From G963677325 sp963810555 (GTDB taxonomy: Bacteria > Bacteroidota > Bacteroidia > Bacteroidales > Prolixibacteraceae): a stretch of DNA of 64,000 nt. Position 1 is the first letter of the stretch. Each line of letters begins with the position of its first letter. The notes under the pieces are model-generated. The model did not search any database. It saw only the letters and a list, made by a program, of their open reading frames with translations, and was not told the DNA's origin. This document shows, piece after piece, positions 53,531-62,498 of the stretch. Position numbers and translations under genes: made by a program. Location of the stretch: assembly GCA_963810555.1 (NCBI GenBank), contig CAWENX010000018.1, forward strand, positions 124,001 to 188,000, read 5' to 3'.

Positions 53531-55045
53531 ATGCAAGCTTTTGGATTGTACCTTTTAAAATCGGCCATATGGCTGACAGGGTTTGCCATTGTTTTCTTAT
53601 TGTTTTTACGGAATGAGCGATATTTCCTGCTCAACCGTATATTCTTACTTTCGGGAATTTTTGCCTCGATAATCTTTCCTTTTTATACCTGGCATTATGC
53701 TGTGATGTTGCCTTCACTGCCCGCTGCTGAAATTTCAATTCCTGAACTGTCCGATCCGTCAGTGGTTACTGAAGTAATCCCTGAATCACCGGGTATCCCT
53801 TTCTACTGGTGGCTTTACATCGTCGGAATCGCCTTTCTCGCTGTTCGGATGATCTGGCAGACCGCAAAGGTAATCGGTATACTGCGCAGGAACGGGTATG
53901 TTAAAAACGGGCCTGCAAAACTGGTCCGTACTCCCGAATATTCCGCTTCGTTTTCATTCTTCTCTTTCGTTTTTGTCAATCCTTCAACGTCTGATATTGA
54001 GATGGAAGAGATCCTGAATCATGAGAGCGGGCATATTCAGAAACGGCACTGGTTCGACCTGCTGATGATTGAATTGCTGCGCATAATGCAGTGGTTCAAT
54101 CCTTTCGTATGGATTTACGCACATCTTGTCCGCCAGAATCATGAATACCTGGCCGACGAAATGGCGCTTCAACGAAGTTCAGACCCGGCAATCTATCGTG
54201 CAGCGCTCCTGAACCAGATGCTTGGCGTGCCTGTAATCAGTCTCGCCAATTCATTCAGTTATTCACTAAACAAAAAAAGATTTAAAATGATGAAAAAGAA
54301 AATAGATTCCCCTTTTAGAAAACTTAAAATGTTAATGGTACTACCATTGATTGCATTAGTTTTCTATGCCTTTGCAAAACCGGAATACATCCGCCCGGCA
54401 TTACCAATTGAAAATGTAAGTGCTGTAAACGTAGGAAAAGAAGTTAATGGTAAGGTGACAACCGTAAACGGAAAACCGTTACAAAATGCTGTAGTCCTTG
54501 TAAAAGGCACAACAATAGGGACGGTTACTGATGCTGACGGAAACTTCAAATTGGTAGACGTCAAAGCAGATGCAAAACTTATTATTTCGTATGTCGGAAT
54601 GAAGAGCGAAGAGATGAAACCTGACTTTAATAAACCCATAACAGTGAAAATGGCTATTGAAACTGTTGGCCTTGGAAAGGTTGTAGTAGTAGGCTTTAAT
54701 AATCTACCTCCACCCTCTTCCGGCGAGGATAAAGCATTCAGGGTGGTTGAACAGATGCCCCAATTCCCCGGAGGACAACAGGAACTGATGAGGTTTATCA
54801 AAAATAACCTGAAATATCCCGTTCAGGCACAGGAGGAGAAAAAAACAGGAACAGTTGTCGTTAATTTTCTGGTCAGCAGTACTGGTAAAATTGAAAATGT
54901 GAAAGTTGTTAAAAGTGCTAATCCGGCACTTGAGGCCGAGGCTATGAGGGTGGTCAACAAAATGCCCGACTGGATTCCAGGCAAACAAAACGGAGATCCT
55001 GTTGATGTTTATTATTCGATTCCCATAGAATTTAAACTCAATTGA
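53531..55045 (+). CDS. BlaR1-like M56 metallopeptidase fused to TonB C-terminal domain
   Basis: 504 residues from ATG at 53531. Four membrane helices span about residues 7-30, 38-60, 95-112 and 265-285. The M56 motif HESGH near residue 169 is the zinc site, with EYLADEMAL downstream (residue 208). Past the last helix lie a carboxypeptidase-regulatory-like repeat (VNGKVTTVNGKPLQNAVV, residues about 315-385) and a TonB C-terminal-like domain (VVEQMPQFPGGQQELM to YSIPIEFKL, residues about 405-500). The family processes BlaI-type repressors; the periplasmic sensing part here is replaced by outer-membrane-linked domains. A terminator at 55066-55099 separates it from the next gene. Confidence 0.88.
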   Translation: MQAFGLYLLKSAIWLTGFAIVFLLFLRNERYFLLNRIFLLSGIFASIIFPFYTWHYAVMLPSLPAAEISIPELSDPSVVTEVIPESPGIPFYWWLYIVGIAFLAVRMIWQTAKVIGILRRNGYVKNGPAKLVRTPEYSASFSFFSFVFVNPSTSDIEMEEILNHESGHIQKRHWFDLLMIELLRIMQWFNPFVWIYAHLVRQNHEYLADEMALQRSSDPAIYRAALLNQMLGVPVISLANSFSYSLNKKRFKMMKKKIDSPFRKLKMLMVLPLIALVFYAFAKPEYIRPALPIENVSAVNVGKEVNGKVTTVNGKPLQNAVVLVKGTTIGTVTDADGNFKLVDVKADAKLIISYVGMKSEEMKPDFNKPITVKMAIETVGLGKVVVVGFNNLPPPSSGEDKAFRVVEQMPQFPGGQQELMRFIKNNLKYPVQAQEEKKTGTVVVNFLVSSTGKIENVKVVKSANPALEAEAMRVVNKMPDWIPGKQNGDPVDVYYSIPIEFKLN

Positions 55046-55065
55046 TTCAAGAGCTAAGCGCAAAG

Positions 55066-55099
55066 ATGCCGTTTCACTCTGTTTGAGACGGCATTTTTG
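55066..55099 (+). terminator. Rho-independent terminator after the M56 gene
   Basis: ATGCCGTTTCA and TGAGACGGCAT pair (one G-T) around a 7-base loop, followed by TTTTTG. The hairpin starts 20 bases after the stop codon. Confidence 0.75.
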
Positions 55100-55322
55100 T
55101 TTAATATTGTTTTGGGATTCATTCTCCTTTGCTCTTTTATCTGGAAACAGACCTTCTAATTACGCTTCTAAAAACAATCTTTTCCTCACGTTACGAAATG
55201 CTTATCAGGTAGTTTATTTCTATTGGCATTTAGTGACAAAATTTGATCGGAAAATCTTTAGCCGTTTTTTTTAACCGACCTTTAACGAAAACATATGCAA
55301 GAATATTGTTGAGATTTTTTAT

Positions 55323-55330
55323 TATATTTG
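55323..55330 (+). promoter_or_regulatory. Possible -7 element before the TonB_C-repeat gene
   Basis: TATATTTG fits TAnnTTTG, but a TTTG partner at the right spacing is not seen. It lies in the 350-base gap after the terminator, which otherwise holds nothing recognised. Confidence 0.45.
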
Positions 55331-55450
55331 GTATGTTTCAAAATAGATAGCTAACTGAAATGTGATAATTGAAATTTAGTTAGTATAGCTTGAACAAATG
55401 AAACTAATATTTTATCCTGTCAATCATTTCAATTGAAAAATCTCACAACA

Positions 55451-57943
55451 ATGAAAAAGAAAATAGATTTTCCACTCCGTAAACTTAAACTCCTGTTGGT
55501 TCTGCCGCCGATGGCCCTTATTTTCAATGCCTTTGCGGAACCGAAATATATCGAACCTTCTGTTTCACAAACTGAAAATATCAGTTCTGCGGAAAAGAAG
55601 GGAACAGTTAAAGGCAAAGTAACAACTGAAGACGGCAGGCCTTTGCAAGGTGCAGCTGTCGTTATCAAGGGTACAACTGTTGGGACAGTAACTGATGAAG
55701 AGGGAAACTTCACCTTGAAAAAGGTTCCTGCTGATGCCGAACTTGCGATTTCCTATGTCGGATTAAAAACTACACAGGTTAAACCGGATTTTGATCAATC
55801 CCTGAATATTATACTGGGAGTTGAAGTTGTTGATCTTAAGGCGGTCAAGGTGAATCCTACCCCGGAGAGCGAACCTCTTTCCGTTATAAATGATGAATTT
55901 GGCATCCGAATTAAAGGTATCAATGAGAATAATCCTCCTTTGTATGTACTTGACGGGAAGGAGATTCCGAGAAGCGATTTCAACAAGCTGGACGCCAACA
56001 AAATAGGGGCAGTTTCTGTACTCAAAGGCGATTCTGCGGTTGCAAAATACGGTGAAAAAGGGAAAAACGGTGTTATCCTGATTACTTCAAAAATAAGCAT
56101 TCCTGTTGCACCTTCTTTAGGTTTAGGAGGCATACAGATCCCATCTGACGAAAAACGTAAAGAAAAGAAACAGGATGTCACCATTGTCGAGCAGATGCCG
56201 CAGTTCCCGGGCGGTGAGAAAAGACTGGCCTATTATCTTTCGGAATATACAAAGTATCCTCCGCAGGCAAAAGCGAATAAAATTGAGGGGACAGTTGTTG
56301 TAAATTTTACAGTCAGCAAAACAGGAAAAGTTGAAAATGTCAAGGTTATGAAAAGCATTGATCCTGTCCTTGATGCCGAAGCCGTAAAAGTCTTAAGTAC
56401 CATGCCCTTTTGGATACCTGGCAAACAAAACGGCATTCCTGTGGATGTCAGTTATTCGGTTCCTCTTGAATTTAAGCTTCAAAATTCAAAAAAGGATACC
56501 TCAGATGCCGCATTATCGGAATTGGAAGAGCTGCAAAATCAAATGACAGACCTGCAGGAACTGATGACGGATAATCATAATCAGATAGCAGAATTGCAAA
56601 AACTTAAAGCTGTCTCTCAAAATCAAATGGCAGATTTGAAAAAACAAATGGCTGATCTTCAGAGAAAAGTGTCCGATAATCTCAAACAATTGTCTGATCT
56701 GCATAGTACTATAACTTTTTCACGTGATCAGACATCTGAGTATCGTAAGCAGATTGCCGAACGCCGGAAGCAAATAGCCGGACTTCAAAAACAAATAAGA
56801 GATTTACAGACACAATTAAGTGGTGTGCATTCCCAATATGCTCCGGTTCTATATCGTCAGACCGAAAAATTGCCTCAATTTCCCGGCGGCGAAACTGATA
56901 TGATGAATTTTATCCGGTCTAACCTCAAATATCCTGTTACTGCTCAGGCAAGAGGAATTACCGGTTCCGCACTTGTCCTTTTTATTATTGACAAAAACGG
57001 AAAAGTGGCGAATGCGTCAGTTACAAGTGACGTTGATCCTTTATTAAGCTCAGAGGCTCTCAGGGTTATAAAAAAAATGCCGGACTGGACTCCAGGTAAG
57101 CAGGGAGGAAAAACTGTGGAGGTTGCCTGCACAATTCCCATCCGGTTTGTACTTCAACTGGATTCACAACAATCATATGACCATCGTTCTTTTTTAAAAG
57201 GTGATTTTCCTGAAGTTGTGGTGGTGGGATTTGGGATGGAAAAGCCGGCATCATCTGATTTACAGAATTCAACAGTCGATCCGGCTATCTATTTCTCTCA
57301 AATTGTCGAATCAGGAGGAAATCCTTTATGCATTTATGATGATAATGAATCCAGTTTGCAGGAGATGAGAAAATTAGCGGAGCAACAACCTTCTGTTATT
57401 GAGGAAATAACGGTTCTGCAGGATCGACTTGCCATTAAGATGTTTGGCGATAAAGGGGAAAACGGGGCCATTTTGGTAACTTCAGGAAAGAATGACGGCG
57501 ATACTGAATCAAAACTTGCCAGGATCAGTTGGGTAGGCACAGGAGTTCAGAAAAAGGGTGACCACCCTTATAATTTCGCACCTCCATTGAAAAGCCCCCT
57601 AAGTGAAGAAGAACAGCCATTTGTTGTCGTTGAGCAGATGCCCCGGTTTCCGGGTGGTGAAAAGGCGATGCTTGAATTTATTCGAAAAAACCTTCGATTT
57701 CCTGAAGAAGCCAAAAAAAAGAATATAAGACAGGCGACGGTCATTGTCAATTTCTTGATTGACAGAGAAGGAAAGATCAGGAATCCTAAAATTGTAAGGA
57801 ATCCTGATGAATCATTGAGCTTAGAGGCGATAAGGGTTATAAAACTAATGCCAAACTGGATACCAGGCAAACAGGTAGGAAAAACAGTGACGGTATCGTA
57901 TACATTACCCATAAAATTTAGACTCCTGACAGAAAATGTATAA
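55451..57943 (+). CDS. Multi-TonB_C/plug-repeat protein, M56-derived
   Basis: 830 residues from ATG at 55451. The start (KKKIDFPLRKLKLLLVLPP) is nearly the same as the segment after the M56 domain of the preceding protein, so the gene probably arose by partial duplication. It lacks the peptidase domain. In order: one membrane helix (about 12-30), a carboxypeptidase-regulatory-like repeat (about 50-115), a plug-like segment with LKGDSAVAKYGEKGKNGVILIT (about 185-210; quoted in part), TonB C-terminal-like domain 1 (about 240-340), a coiled coil rich in L-Q-K (about 360-455), TonB_C domain 2 (about 465-565), a second plug-like segment (about 620-690) and TonB_C domain 3 (about 730-830). Function unknown; perhaps it couples outer-membrane transport to the M56 sensor. 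Confidence 0.82.
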   Translation: MKKKIDFPLRKLKLLLVLPPMALIFNAFAEPKYIEPSVSQTENISSAEKKGTVKGKVTTEDGRPLQGAAVVIKGTTVGTVTDEEGNFTLKKVPADAELAISYVGLKTTQVKPDFDQSLNIILGVEVVDLKAVKVNPTPESEPLSVINDEFGIRIKGINENNPPLYVLDGKEIPRSDFNKLDANKIGAVSVLKGDSAVAKYGEKGKNGVILITSKISIPVAPSLGLGGIQIPSDEKRKEKKQDVTIVEQMPQFPGGEKRLAYYLSEYTKYPPQAKANKIEGTVVVNFTVSKTGKVENVKVMKSIDPVLDAEAVKVLSTMPFWIPGKQNGIPVDVSYSVPLEFKLQNSKKDTSDAALSELEELQNQMTDLQELMTDNHNQIAELQKLKAVSQNQMADLKKQMADLQRKVSDNLKQLSDLHSTITFSRDQTSEYRKQIAERRKQIAGLQKQIRDLQTQLSGVHSQYAPVLYRQTEKLPQFPGGETDMMNFIRSNLKYPVTAQARGITGSALVLFIIDKNGKVANASVTSDVDPLLSSEALRVIKKMPDWTPGKQGGKTVEVACTIPIRFVLQLDSQQSYDHRSFLKGDFPEVVVVGFGMEKPASSDLQNSTVDPAIYFSQIVESGGNPLCIYDDNESSLQEMRKLAEQQPSVIEEITVLQDRLAIKMFGDKGENGAILVTSGKNDGDTESKLARISWVGTGVQKKGDHPYNFAPPLKSPLSEEEQPFVVVEQMPRFPGGEKAMLEFIRKNLRFPEEAKKKNIRQATVIVNFLIDREGKIRNPKIVRNPDESLSLEAIRVIKLMPNWIPGKQVGKTVTVSYTLPIKFRLLTENV

Positions 57944-58086
57944 ATGAAAGTGAAAACTCAATCCTGTTATAATAGTCTGAATTACAGTGAATAGATATGT
58001 ACCAAAAGTGCGCCGAAATCTGAAGGAAGAAACATCATTCCGATTTATTTAGTACTTTTATCAATTTAGATTAATTAATTCAATAT

Positions 58087-58284
58087 ATGGAAACCGTTAT
58101 ATTGCATAGCAATTCCAGGGAAAATATGAAACTGATAACTGAATTAGCCAGAAAAATAGGCGTCACAGTTAAATACCTGACTGATGAGGAAAAAGAAGAT
58201 ATTGGAATGGCGCTCGCGATCAAAGAAGGACGGACAGGAAAATTTATTGATACTGATCAATTCGTTGAAAAACTCAGTAAATGA
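58087..58284 (+). CDS. Antitoxin-like protein
   Basis: 65 residues, acidic and helical, with the pattern NSRENMKLITELARKIGV and a C-terminal EDIGMALAIKEGRTGKFID of small antitoxins that pair with RelE-type toxins. The gene overlaps the toxin by four bases (ATGA overlap), so translation is coupled. The usual role is to bind the toxin and the promoter. Confidence 0.75.
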   Translation: METVILHSNSRENMKLITELARKIGVTVKYLTDEEKEDIGMALAIKEGRTGKFIDTDQFVEKLSK

Positions 58285-58550
58285 AGATTTTGATTGATGA
58301 GTCTTTCGAAAAAGACACCGACAAAATTACTGATAAAAAGCTGCTTAAATCCATTGTTGACTGCATAAAAAAAGTTCAGAATAAGACCAAACTTTCTGAC
58401 ATAACCAATTGTAAAAAATTGAAAGGTAGTAAAAATGCCTATCGCATCCGAATAGGTGACTATAGAATCGGTTTTATATTTGAAAACCGTACTGTTCAAT
58501 TTATTCGCTTCCTGCATCGCAATCAGATTTATAACAGATTTCCTGACTAA
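58281..58550 (+). CDS. RelE/ParE-type toxin
   Basis: 89 residues with CKKLKGSKNAYRIRIGDYRIGFIFENR near residues 47-74 (quoted in part), the core of the RelE superfamily, and the C-terminal RNQIYNRFPD. Similar to the toxin at 14011-14277 in the central block. Probably a ribosome-dependent endoribonuclease. It is the second gene of an antitoxin-first module, converging on rmuC with about 50 bases between. Confidence 0.85.
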   Translation: MKILIDESFEKDTDKITDKKLLKSIVDCIKKVQNKTKLSDITNCKKLKGSKNAYRIRIGDYRIGFIFENRTVQFIRFLHRNQIYNRFPD

Positions 58551-58601
58551 AGCCGATGTCATTGACTGAACAGTACTATCTGTTGGGAATATAAATTGTC
58601 T

Positions 58602-59993
58602 CTATTTACCACCGTAATTCTCTGATTCATCTTCAAGCGCTTCGTTTTCAGAGAGTTCAGGAAGAACCATCCTCGCTTCAGTTTCATTCAATGCTTCAAC
58701 ACTTCGGAGCTTGCGCTGTATGGCTTTCGTACGTTTGCCCATCACATCATCCAACTGATTAAGACCGGTCTGGATATTGTTCTGTGCCTTCTGCATCATT
58801 CCGCCGAAATTCTCGAACTCCTTCTTCACAGCTCCAAGAATCTGCCATACCTCGCTGCTCCGCTTCTGAATTGCCAGTGTTTTAAAGCCCATCTGGAGGC
58901 TGTTCAAGATGGCGGCCAGTGTGGTAGGCCCTGTGACGATAATCTTGAAATTGCGCTGCAAATCCTCAAGCAGGCTGGCTTTACGAACCACCTCGGCATA
59001 GATACCTTCGAAAGGCAGGAACATGATCCCGAAATCGGTTGTAAAAGGCGGATCTATATATTTATCGCTGATATCCTTTGCCATTCTTTTTAATCGTCGT
59101 TTCAAGAAGTTTCTGTGCAGTACTCAATCTGATTAGATCGCCTATATCATAAGCCGTTTGCAACTGCTCATAAACATCTTTCGGGAATTTGGCATCGACA
59201 GGCAGCCATACCTGTGCATTGTTGTCATCCCTTCCGGGAAGCTTAATGGCAAATTCAACCAGGTCATTGCTGTTGGCTTTGGTCTTGACATTGGCTTCAT
59301 ACTGATCGGGAGCAAGGATCTGTTCAAGAAGCATAGCCAACTGCACCTCTCCTATTCCTCCCCTCATCTTCACGTTACTCAGCACCTTTTTAAGTCCTCC
59401 CACATCCTGCGCAAGGGTCTGCATCTCACCCAAGTCCCTTCTGCACTTCAATCAGCTGTTTGCCGACAGTTTCAAAGCTCTGCCCCAGCCTGTCCGATAA
59501 GGTTTTTTCCAGTTTTTCCTCTACTGTCACGCGGATCGTTTCCAGTTTGGTTTCCGTGCTTTTCACCATCTCATTCTGCCTGTATTTCCAGCTGTCCGAA
59601 TTTCTCCCTCTGCAATTCATTGAACGATCTGACATTCTTTTCAAAGGCTTCCCGAAAATCATTAAATGCTTTATCCAGTGATTCCCTCATCCGGAAATTG
59701 TCTGTCTTATCCTGTTCGGCAAGAGCTGTGAGCTTCGTTTCCACTTTAGCCTGCAGAGCATCCAGTTTTTCCGCCAGTGTTTTGTTCATCTCTTTTAAGG
59801 CCTCGTTAAGTTCTGTCCGGTTATCTTTTGCAAGGGCGGCATTTTCTTCCCGGTTGGCCTTAAAATCTTCCTTCAGGTTATTCTCAATCCGCAGCAGCGA
59901 ATCCTGTATACCTCCGATTTTATAAAAGATTTCCTGCTGATCCCTGTTCCCCTTGGGCCGGAACACTATTACCAGGATAAAGGTGGCAGCCAC
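58602..59993 (-). CDS. rmuC: DNA recombination protein RmuC, split by three +1 frameshifts
   Basis: Four frames make one protein of about 462 residues: 59993-59571 (N-terminal membrane anchor, coiled coil), 59662-59426, 59451-59062 (GGIGEVQLAMLLEQIL, LPVDAKFPKDVYEQL) and 59105-58602 (FGIMFLPFEGIYAEV, IVTGPTTLAAILNSL). These blocks are hallmarks of RmuC, a nuclease-like protein that limits DNA inversions. Removing a base at 59582, one at 59429-59431 and one at 59087-59091 restores the frame and a length divisible by three. The breaks fall at well-conserved places, so sequence errors are likely. The gene converges on the TA module. Confidence 0.85.
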
Positions 59994-60117
59994 CGTATTG
60001 ACAGGATAATTAAGAGAATAATTGTAGCTGTCATATAATTCAGGATTAGAATATTAATATAGAGTAATTGAGTAAAATGGTTATAACATTCTCAGTGTTG
60101 CTATATTTTTATGTTTT

Positions 60118-60892
60118 TCAATAATTGTGAATTACGGTATTCTTAATGTTCCGGAAATGCTCTCCCTCTTTTACGGCAGCCTCCCGCCTTCTCGCTTCTT
60201 CAATAATCTCTTTGGTTGCAGTTGCGCCTATCCGGGTAACTCCCAATGAACGAACACCCAGGGTATCATCCAGAGTACGGATACCGCCGGCAGCCTTAAT
60301 CTGGACATTTGAAGAGCAATGTTTTCTCATCAATTTGAGGTGGTGTTCAGTCGCCCCTTTGTAATTATAAAACCCATTGGGCTGTTTGACAAAACCATAT
60401 CCTGTTGACGTTTTTACAAAAGCAACCGACAAGGAAGAACAAATCTCACAGAGTGAAATAATATGGGAATCCTGCAGATAATCGTTTTCAAATATCACTT
60501 TTAAGATAGCCCCGTTATTCACACAGGCTTCATTGACCACTTTAATTTCTTTTGCGACATAATCCCATTCTTCTCCAAGTGCCTTGCCGATATTGATCAC
60601 CATGTCAATTTCAGTGGCACCCTTCAGAAATTGCCAGTTCCGTTTCCTTTACTTTTATCAAAGTCTGATTGTTGCCGTGAGGGAAACCAATTACCGAGCA
60701 GATTCCCACACCGGAACCGTTCAGTATTTCCTTCGCCAACGGTACAGAGTAAGGTTTTACACAGGCCGTTGCTACCTGGTATTGCGCAGCGAGTTCACAA
60801 CCTTCACGTATCTGTTTGTCTGTCATTGTCGGATGCAGTAAGGAGTGATCGATCATTTTGGCAATCACCCCGACTGATATTTCTTTACTCAT
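60118..60892 (-). CDS. deoC: Deoxyribose-phosphate aldolase, split by one +1 frameshift
   Basis: Frames 60892-60611 and 60603-60118 join into 257 residues if one A is removed at 60619 (ELAISEG, then ATEIDMVINIG). The catalytic lysine is in VAFVKTSTGYG near residue 172. VIGFPHGNNQTLIKV near residue 66 and AAGGIRTLDD near residue 205 are also DeoC features. It cleaves 2-deoxyribose 5-phosphate into glyceraldehyde 3-phosphate and acetaldehyde. The length fits the family. It lies 21 bases after the sugar transporter gene on the same strand, so the two may be cotranscribed. Confidence 0.85.
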
Positions 60893-60913
60893 TCAATCTG
60901 TTTTATAAATTGC

Positions 60914-62252
60914 TTATTTCCAGAGAAGTTCAATTTCCTCCAGTGATTTTCCCTTGGTCTCCGGCAGGTAAAGATAGCAAAAAAGCCATTGAAGAAAGGA
61001 CATGGCCGCCAGGAAGAGGAACGTCGCCGCACCTCCCACCGAAGCAAGAAAATGTGGAAAAAGAAGCACCACAAGAAAGTTAAAAATCCATTGTGTAAAT
61101 GATGCAAAAGCGACTGCCTTACCCCGTATCCTGTTGGGAAACATCTCGGAAACAAGAGTCCAGAATGCCGGACCTATACAGGAAGCAAAAAAGGCAATAA
61201 ACAGGAGGATGCATATTAAAGTGAAGATTCCGCTCATTCCAAAGTAAAAAGACAGCGCAAGGAGAATAAGGGTAATTGTCATGCCGAGTGATCCAATCAG
61301 GTAAAGCATCCGCCTGCCGGCTTTATCAATCAGGAAGATAGCCACAAAGGTGAACACTCCGTTGATAAGTCCTATCAGGGAAGTCTGCAGAAGGGCGTTT
61401 TTGATCTCTACACCTGCCTTCAGCAATATCTTCGGGGCATAATCAATAACAGTATTGATTCCACTAACCTGGACAAGAACGGCAAGAACAAATCCGACCG
61501 CCACTACCTTAAATGATGATTTACCGAACAATTCTGCAAGCTTTGCAGAGGAGGAGGTATGAACTTTCAGGGATTCCGCAATTTCTGCCATCTCTGCTTT
61601 TGCTGTATGACTTCCGCTGATTCTTGTCAGCACAGCCAGCGCCTCCGTCTTCCCTTCCTGCCTTAAAAAGCCATCGGGGGCTTTCGGGAATAAACAACAG
61701 GCCAGTAAAAAATAGCACGGAGGGGACCACGCCGGTTGCAAACATCCAGCGCCAGTTATTCTCAATATCATGAAGTCCGTAATTGATGGTATAGGAGATC
61801 AGTATTCCAAGCACAATAGTAAGCTGATAAATCGAAACCAGCGTTCCCCTGTTCTTCGCGGGAGCCACTTCAGCCACATACATCGGTGAAAGCACTGACG
61901 CCGCTCCGACTGCCAGCCCTCCCGTAAGCCTTGCACAAATAAAAAATACCGATGAGGTGGCCAAGGCAGTTGCGGCACAGGAAACTGCAAAGAACAATGC
62001 TACAATGACCAGAATCGTTTGCCTTCCGTATTTGTCAGTAAGGGCTCCCGAACCAAATGCCCCGATTATGGCTCCGACAAGAAGCGAGCTTACCCCCCAC
62101 CCCAGTTCCAGTTCATTCCACCCGAAATAGGGTTGAATAAAAGGCACCGCCCCTGAGATAATGGCAATATCGAACCCGAACATGAGTCCCCCGAGTGTGG
62201 CAACGGCACAGATAAAATAAAGATAAGATGATCTGTTTTCAACTCCCATCAT
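60914..62252 (-). CDS. Sugar-porter-type MFS transporter, split by one +1 frameshift
   Basis: Frames 62252-61521 and 61771-60914 join into about 445 residues when one C is removed at 61645-61646 (WLFKAGRED, then EALAVLTRISG). The twelve-helix arrangement is present, with GSGALTDKYGRQ near residue 65, VAEVAPAKNRG near residue 128, PESPRWL near residue 198 and FLIDKAGRRML in the second half, the signatures of sugar porters (proton symport or facilitator). The C-terminus LPETKGKSLEEIE fits too. The specific sugar is unknown. It is followed by deoC on the same strand. Confidence 0.85.
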
Positions 62253-62304
62253 TTAATCAGTTTTTCATTTAATTAAAATTTACACCCTCGATAATAAACC
62301 GCTT

Positions 62305-62375
62305 AACATTTCAGGCAAAACTCGCCAAGACTTCGCGATCTTTTGTCTTCTCCTTTGTGGCCTTTGCGTGAAACA
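62305..62375. repeat. Partial CAAAG-type intergenic repeat
   Basis: Contains CGCCAAGACTTCGCGATC and CCTTTGTGGCCTTTGCGTG, fragments of the same family as 10956-11058. The rest of the 62253-62498 gap has only short words such as TTTAGTCTTTAGCC; no gene. Confidence 0.45.
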
Positions 62376-62498
62376 ATAGTTATTTTCCTCGTTAACAATT
62401 CTTATATCGAAGATGTCTGATCACTTAATAAATTCACGTTGCAGAAAGCCGTAAGCCCCTCACCTGAATCCTTTAGTCTTTAGCCTACGGTCTATAGC

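Noticed and set aside
59158..59925. 255-codon plus-strand ORF opposite rmuC
   Set aside because: Serine/leucine-rich shadow of the coiled-coil rmuC sequence; rmuC motifs on the other strand are convincing.
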